DNA of 64,000 nucleotides from Galbibacter sp048266365 (GTDB lineage Bacteria; Bacteroidota; Bacteroidia; Flavobacteriales; Flavobacteriaceae), in contig NZ_JBLWZP010000001.1 in assembly GCF_048266365.1 (NCBI RefSeq), positions 248,001 to 312,000 on the forward strand, given 5' to 3'. Positions within the stretch are counted from its first letter, which is position 1. Each line of letters starts with the position of its first letter. This document shows, piece by piece, positions 60,721 to 64,000 of this stretch. The notes under the pieces were generated by a model. The model saw nothing but the letters and a program-made list of their open reading frames with translations. It was not told the DNA's origin and searched no databases. The translations under genes and the position numbers were made by a program.

Positions 60721-61716
60721 ATGAAGATAAAATTTGTAGGATTTGCCGCAATGGCCCTACTTGCCTTAATGGCTTGTAAAAGCGATGACGATAATAATCC
60801 TGATGGACCGACACTTAGAGATCTTTCTGAGGTAACGGCTGAAAATGAGACAGAATTACAAGCTTATTTAAAAACTCATTTTTATAATTACGAAGAGTTT
60901 GCAAACCCGACAGAAGGTTTTGACTATAAAATTGTGTTTGATACTATAGCAGGAGATAATGCCGATAAAATTCCACTGATAGATAGACCAGAACTTAAAG
61001 ACATGGTGGTTTCAGTTGATGACGTGCCACATAAAATGTACATTTTAAATGTCCGACAGGGTACTGGTGACAAGCCACTTCTAGGTGATCAGGTCGTAGT
61101 TAAATATGAGGCTAGCAACCCTGATGGTACAATCGTGGATGCTTCAGCAGTAGAATTTTCTAGTCCAACCTTATCAACAGATCCTCAACAAATGTATCAA
61201 TTCACAGAAGGCTTCACTCATTTAATTCTGGATTTACACGTGGGTAGTGGTTACGTAGAAAACGCAGACGGAACATTGACATGGAATAACGATTATGGTA
61301 TCGGAGCCTGTTTTGTACCGGCTGGACTTGCGTATTACAGAAGCGGAAACTACAAACCCTTTATTTTTAAGGTAGATATGTTAGCTTTTAATCAGATAGA
61401 TCAAGATTATATATATGACTATACTGCAGGGGGTAATGTAAGCTCACCCGATGGAATCCCATCAAGTATGGAAGATGTAAATGGTAATGGAGATCCAAGA
61501 GATGATGATACCGATGGCGATGGTATACCAAACTATTTGGATGCAGATGACGACAATGATGGTATCCTAACCATTTATGAATATGATGTACTTCCGGATA
61601 ACAATAACAATGGTATTATAGATGAAGGTGATGGAGACGGTATTCCTGATGACAGTGACGGTGATGGTATCTATGATTACCTAGATCCCGATAATCAAAT
61701 AGGGAGTGGTATCTAA
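60721..61716 (+). CDS. FKBP-type PPIase lipoprotein with thrombospondin-type-3-like C-terminus
   Basis: 331-aa lipoprotein. Signal peptide and lipobox LALMAC, then SDDDNN. An FKBP-like domain spans about 110-250 (GDKPLLGDQVVVKYEASNPDG, FTEGFTHLILDLHVGSG, CFVPAGLAYY). The C-terminal ~75 residues are Asp/Gly/Asn-rich Ca2+-binding repeats (DTDGDGIPNYLDADDDNDGI, DGDGIPDDSDGDGIYDYLD). The ATG at 60721 gives a normal signal peptide; the one at 60682 adds 13 residues. Outer-surface foldase with a stalk-like Ca2+ module; FKBP active-site residues are only partly kept, so activity is uncertain. Confidence 0.85.
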   Translation: MKIKFVGFAAMALLALMACKSDDDNNPDGPTLRDLSEVTAENETELQAYLKTHFYNYEEFANPTEGFDYKIVFDTIAGDNADKIPLIDRPELKDMVVSVDDVPHKMYILNVRQGTGDKPLLGDQVVVKYEASNPDGTIVDASAVEFSSPTLSTDPQQMYQFTEGFTHLILDLHVGSGYVENADGTLTWNNDYGIGACFVPAGLAYYRSGNYKPFIFKVDMLAFNQIDQDYIYDYTAGGNVSSPDGIPSSMEDVNGNGDPRDDDTDGDGIPNYLDADDDNDGILTIYEYDVLPDNNNNGIIDEGDGDGIPDDSDGDGIYDYLDPDNQIGSGI

Positions 61717-62144
61717 TTAAGGCTTAACATCAACACTTTAGAGTGTTGCAAGGGCTTTGATGTGAATGCCTTAAAACCGAGTTTCATAAAGCCGATTTGT
61801 CGTATAAAAAACCTGCTCTGGCGTTGTACATCGGCCAAAGCAGGAACATTATGAAAACAAAATCGGTTTCATTACTGAATTTCATGTTTTCATAATTAGT
61901 CAGCCAGTAGGTATCATGGGGCAATGGCGACTAATCCCATAGTTTTCCATGTTTAAATCAAGGTTTCAACACGATTTTATTGGAAGTGTAGGTTGGGGTT
62001 TTTAATGATAACACATTGGCCATATATGATGCATTTGTTGCTGGAAAAGATAACTGTATTGAAATAATCCAAATGAGCTTAGGTTTCCATTCCAGCCAAT
62101 CGAATGACTAAGATGCCTTTTCCATGTTGAATGTCTCTAACCGC
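61717..62144. other. 428-base gap with several hairpins
   Basis: No gene. Structures: CAACACT-TTAG-AGTGTTG (61731-61748), a candidate terminator of the FKBP gene although without a T-run; CCTGCT-C-TGGC / GCCA-A-AGCAGG (61812-61844); and an 11-bp perfect inverted repeat ATTATGAAAAC (61848-61858) / GTTTTCATAAT (61886-61896). The last 200 bases show nothing further. Confidence 0.5.
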
Positions 62145-63422
62145 TTAATTTTCGCCTAATGAACGTGTCACAAAAATGGATGTTGCATAGGAATTTTCGT
62201 TCACATCGGGTAGAGTTATAGCTTTACCGTTCTTCCAGTATCTCAGATTGATTCTTGATCTGCCGTCACCATTTTCATATCCGGCAATATAGATGTCTTC
62301 GTTTACTATAAAAATTGAATTGGCAATTGCGGATTTACTTCCATCTGTGAGCGCTTTGGCTTTTCCATTCTTCCAGAACTTTGCTGTAGAAGATTCTACT
62401 CCGACTGCGTACAGATCTCCATTATGTACAAAAATGGAATGTAGTGCCGATTCTTGACTTCCGTCAGTGAGTTCTACGGCTATGCCATTTTTCCAGTAAG
62501 TGGCAATGTCTTCTGAACCCCTATTTAGCACTCCTGCTATATAGACATCACCCTTATCTATGAAAATATCGTAAGCAAATGACTCCGTGCCTTCATCTGT
62601 AAGCTTAACAGCCGTACCGTTTTTCCAGTAAGTGGCAATGTCTTCTGAACCATTATATTCACTTCCGGCAACGTGTACATCTTCGTTATCTACCAACACA
62701 GAATAAGCTTGTGCATGTTCACTTCCATCAGTGAGTTCTACGGCTATGCCATTTTTCCAGTATTTAGCAATGAATAATCCATCGGTTCTTTCGTATCCGG
62801 CTATATACACATCTCCATTAGCTGCCCAAGCGGATAATGCCCTCGATATTTGACTTCCATCGGTAAGATTTATGGCCGTACCGTTTTTCCAATATCTGGC
62901 ATATCTTCCTAAGTCCCCAACTTCGTAGCCTGCAACATAAACATCTCCCTTATCTACAAAAATGGATTCTATATAGACGTCTTGGCTTCCATCGGATAAG
63001 GTTATTGCTTTGCCATTCTTCCAGTATTTCGCAACAGCCTTTGTTTCATTGCGTTCATTTCCAGCAATATATACGTCTATTTGATATACTTTTAGTTCTG
63101 CCGCTTCGCTGTCCGTATAGCCTTCTTTTTTAGCTACAATTTGATGAATACCGGCTTTTTCGAAGATGTGACTTGTACCACTTATTTTATTGTTATTGAT
63201 ATATATATCGGCAAGAACGGCTTTGCCGTCAACAGTGGTCTCAAAGGTGATAGTATCCCCTTTTTCAACTTCCATGTTGTTGGCAGTAAGCGTTAATTGG
63301 TGTTTTTCTAAATGATCAGGATCTTTAGTCGGTCCATCGTCTTTGGAACAAGAAAACAACAAGAACAATATAAAAAATAGAATTCCTGCTCTTTTAACGT
63401 ATGTGAATAAATAAGGTTGCAT
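62145..63422 (-). CDS. lipoprotein with Ig-like domain and seven YWKNG repeats (predicted beta-propeller)
   Basis: 425-aa lipoprotein. Signal peptide with lipobox LLFSC and SKDDG. Residues ~40-110 form an Ig/bacterial-surface-like domain (LTLTANNMEVEKGDTITFE). Then come seven tandem repeats of ~44 residues with the consensus VYIAGYE-x(6-9)-A-x-YWKNG-x-A-x-x-LTDGSQ-x(8-10)-IFVDKGD. Seven four-strand-like units suggest a closed seven-bladed propeller. Parts of the DNA repeats are nearly identical, so expansion was recent. Likely a surface binding protein; the ligand is unknown. Confidence 0.85.
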   Translation of the reverse strand: MQPYLFTYVKRAGILFFILFLLFSCSKDDGPTKDPDHLEKHQLTLTANNMEVEKGDTITFETTVDGKAVLADIYINNNKISGTSHIFEKAGIHQIVAKKEGYTDSEAAELKVYQIDVYIAGNERNETKAVAKYWKNGKAITLSDGSQDVYIESIFVDKGDVYVAGYEVGDLGRYARYWKNGTAINLTDGSQISRALSAWAANGDVYIAGYERTDGLFIAKYWKNGIAVELTDGSEHAQAYSVLVDNEDVHVAGSEYNGSEDIATYWKNGTAVKLTDEGTESFAYDIFIDKGDVYIAGVLNRGSEDIATYWKNGIAVELTDGSQESALHSIFVHNGDLYAVGVESSTAKFWKNGKAKALTDGSKSAIANSIFIVNEDIYIAGYENGDGRSRINLRYWKNGKAITLPDVNENSYATSIFVTRSLGEN

Positions 63423-63569
63423 AATAGTGATTTTTAATTTGGTTTATGCATTTATAACAATACCTACAGACATATAATTTATTGTTTTATTGCCGTTTTG
63501 TAAGTAATTGCAGGAATGCGCAATTTTGCAGCACTCCTGCGTATTACAAGCCATAAATAAATATGTGTT

Positions 63570-64000
63570 TTATGGATTTACTAATTCAGATCCGCTCCAA
63601 TCTGAGAATAATTTTGGAGTATTGATCAAATTCAGATTGTTGTAAGTGAAATTGATTGCAGTGGGGCGCTCAATACTTACGGCATACTCGAAACAATCAA
63701 TAAAGTTAACATCATGCATGTTTAAATATACATCGCTACTTGCAATATGAACAGCTCCATTAGGATTGCCTGTGGTTACTCCTGCATTGGCAATATCCAC
63801 AAACGCCATCTCATTTAATGGGTTAGTCGTATAATCGATTTTGATACCTGTCCAATATCCTGCGACGTCCTCTTTTCCTTTAATTGTAATAGGTTCATCC
63901 TCTGTTCCCACCATAATGATTTCATGGTTATAGTGAAAAGCATTTTGAAACCTGATCAAACTTCCGGCTTCCATTAACATAGTAACACCAGGTTTAAAGG
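63570..64000 (-). CDS. partial parallel beta-helix protein (5' end outside the window)
   Basis: At least 143 residues of an open frame that runs off the right edge. The reading frame continues upstream of the first Met as FKPGVT, like the EPGV turns of beta-helix proteins, so the start lies beyond 64000. Rungs: MLMEAGSLIRFQNA, GTEDEPITIKGKE, GYWTGIKIDY, MAFVDIANAG, NGAVHIASSDVYLNMHDVNF. It resembles the 56812-57912 lipoprotein in rung style. Probably a surface protein; same strand as the YWKNG-repeat gene, 147 bases apart. Confidence 0.75.
   Translation of the reverse strand, partial: FKPGVTMLMEAGSLIRFQNAFHYNHEIIMVGTEDEPITIKGKEDVAGYWTGIKIDYTTNPLNEMAFVDIANAGVTTGNPNGAVHIASSDVYLNMHDVNFIDCFEYAVSIERPTAINFTYNNLNLINTPKLFSDWSGSELVNP

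Noticed and set aside
62145..63422. Tandem DNA repeats considered as a CRISPR array
   Set aside because: The repeats are in-frame protein repeats of ~130 bases with no constant short repeat and spacer pattern.

Overview
The window comes from a member of the Bacteroidota, most likely a (marine) Flavobacteriaceae. The signs are a SusC/SusD pair, many lipoproteins with a Cys followed by Ser/Lys/Asp-rich sequence, a flavobacterial short-chain-type threonine dehydrogenase, DUF3667 and DUF4180 proteins, AT-rich intergenic DNA, and promoters of the Bacteroidota form TTG-N19-TAnnTTTG. The species cannot be named from sequence alone.

Layout. 1-8.3 kb is core metabolism and envelope biogenesis: two SurA/PpiC-type foldases, a MoxR ATPase, aconitase, a TlpA-like thioredoxin and threonine dehydrogenase. 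8.3-10.9 kb is an accessory patch: a TnpB (IS200/IS605) relic and a wHTH-Fic protein with a four-box operator, bracketed by a 164-bp duplication of the 3' end of a truncated-haemoglobin gene. 11.3-29.2 kb is a complete sialic acid (Neu5Ac) utilisation locus. 29.3-42.3 kb is a mix of single genes and small units: PfpI/Crp, DUF4180, FUSC, a small AAA ATPase, tRNA-Leu, lipoproteins, Thr dehydratase, VOC, HxlR with an NAD(P)H oxidoreductase, EamA with MocR, and DUF3667. 42.3-43.1 kb holds decayed IS and tRNA-like sequence. 43.1-51.5 kb is an eleven-gene, co-directional carotenoid (zeaxanthin-type) and photoprotection operon led by a MarR regulator. 52-59 kb holds two tRNA-Lys genes with identical bodies flanking an acetyltransferase, DinB, a two-component system, a beta-helix lipoprotein and an outer-membrane barrel. 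59-64 kb has shikimate kinase, a PyrR-like phosphoribosyltransferase, an S4 protein, an FKBP lipoprotein, a seven-repeat lipoprotein and a partial beta-helix protein.

How the sialic acid genes work together (inference from families). A surface sialidase and a GH20 hexosaminidase trim host or algal glycans, and two SGNH esterases remove O-acetyl groups. A SusC/SusD (NanO/NanU-like) pair carries Neu5Ac across the outer membrane. A mutarotase fused to a sodium symporter converts the anomer in the periplasm and imports it. Neu5Ac lyase then makes ManNAc and pyruvate, and an AGE-family epimerase makes GlcNAc. A FadR/GntR regulator is encoded in the middle. Three copies of a 15-bp palindrome (TTATGTATAACATAA and variants) lie in front of the epimerase operon, susC and nanA, and two of them abut an identical TATATTTG -7 box, so the locus looks like one repressor-controlled regulon. 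A creatininase-family amidohydrolase inside the operon has no obvious role and is the most interesting unknown.

No CRISPR array, intact transposase, integrase, phage gene or rRNA was seen.
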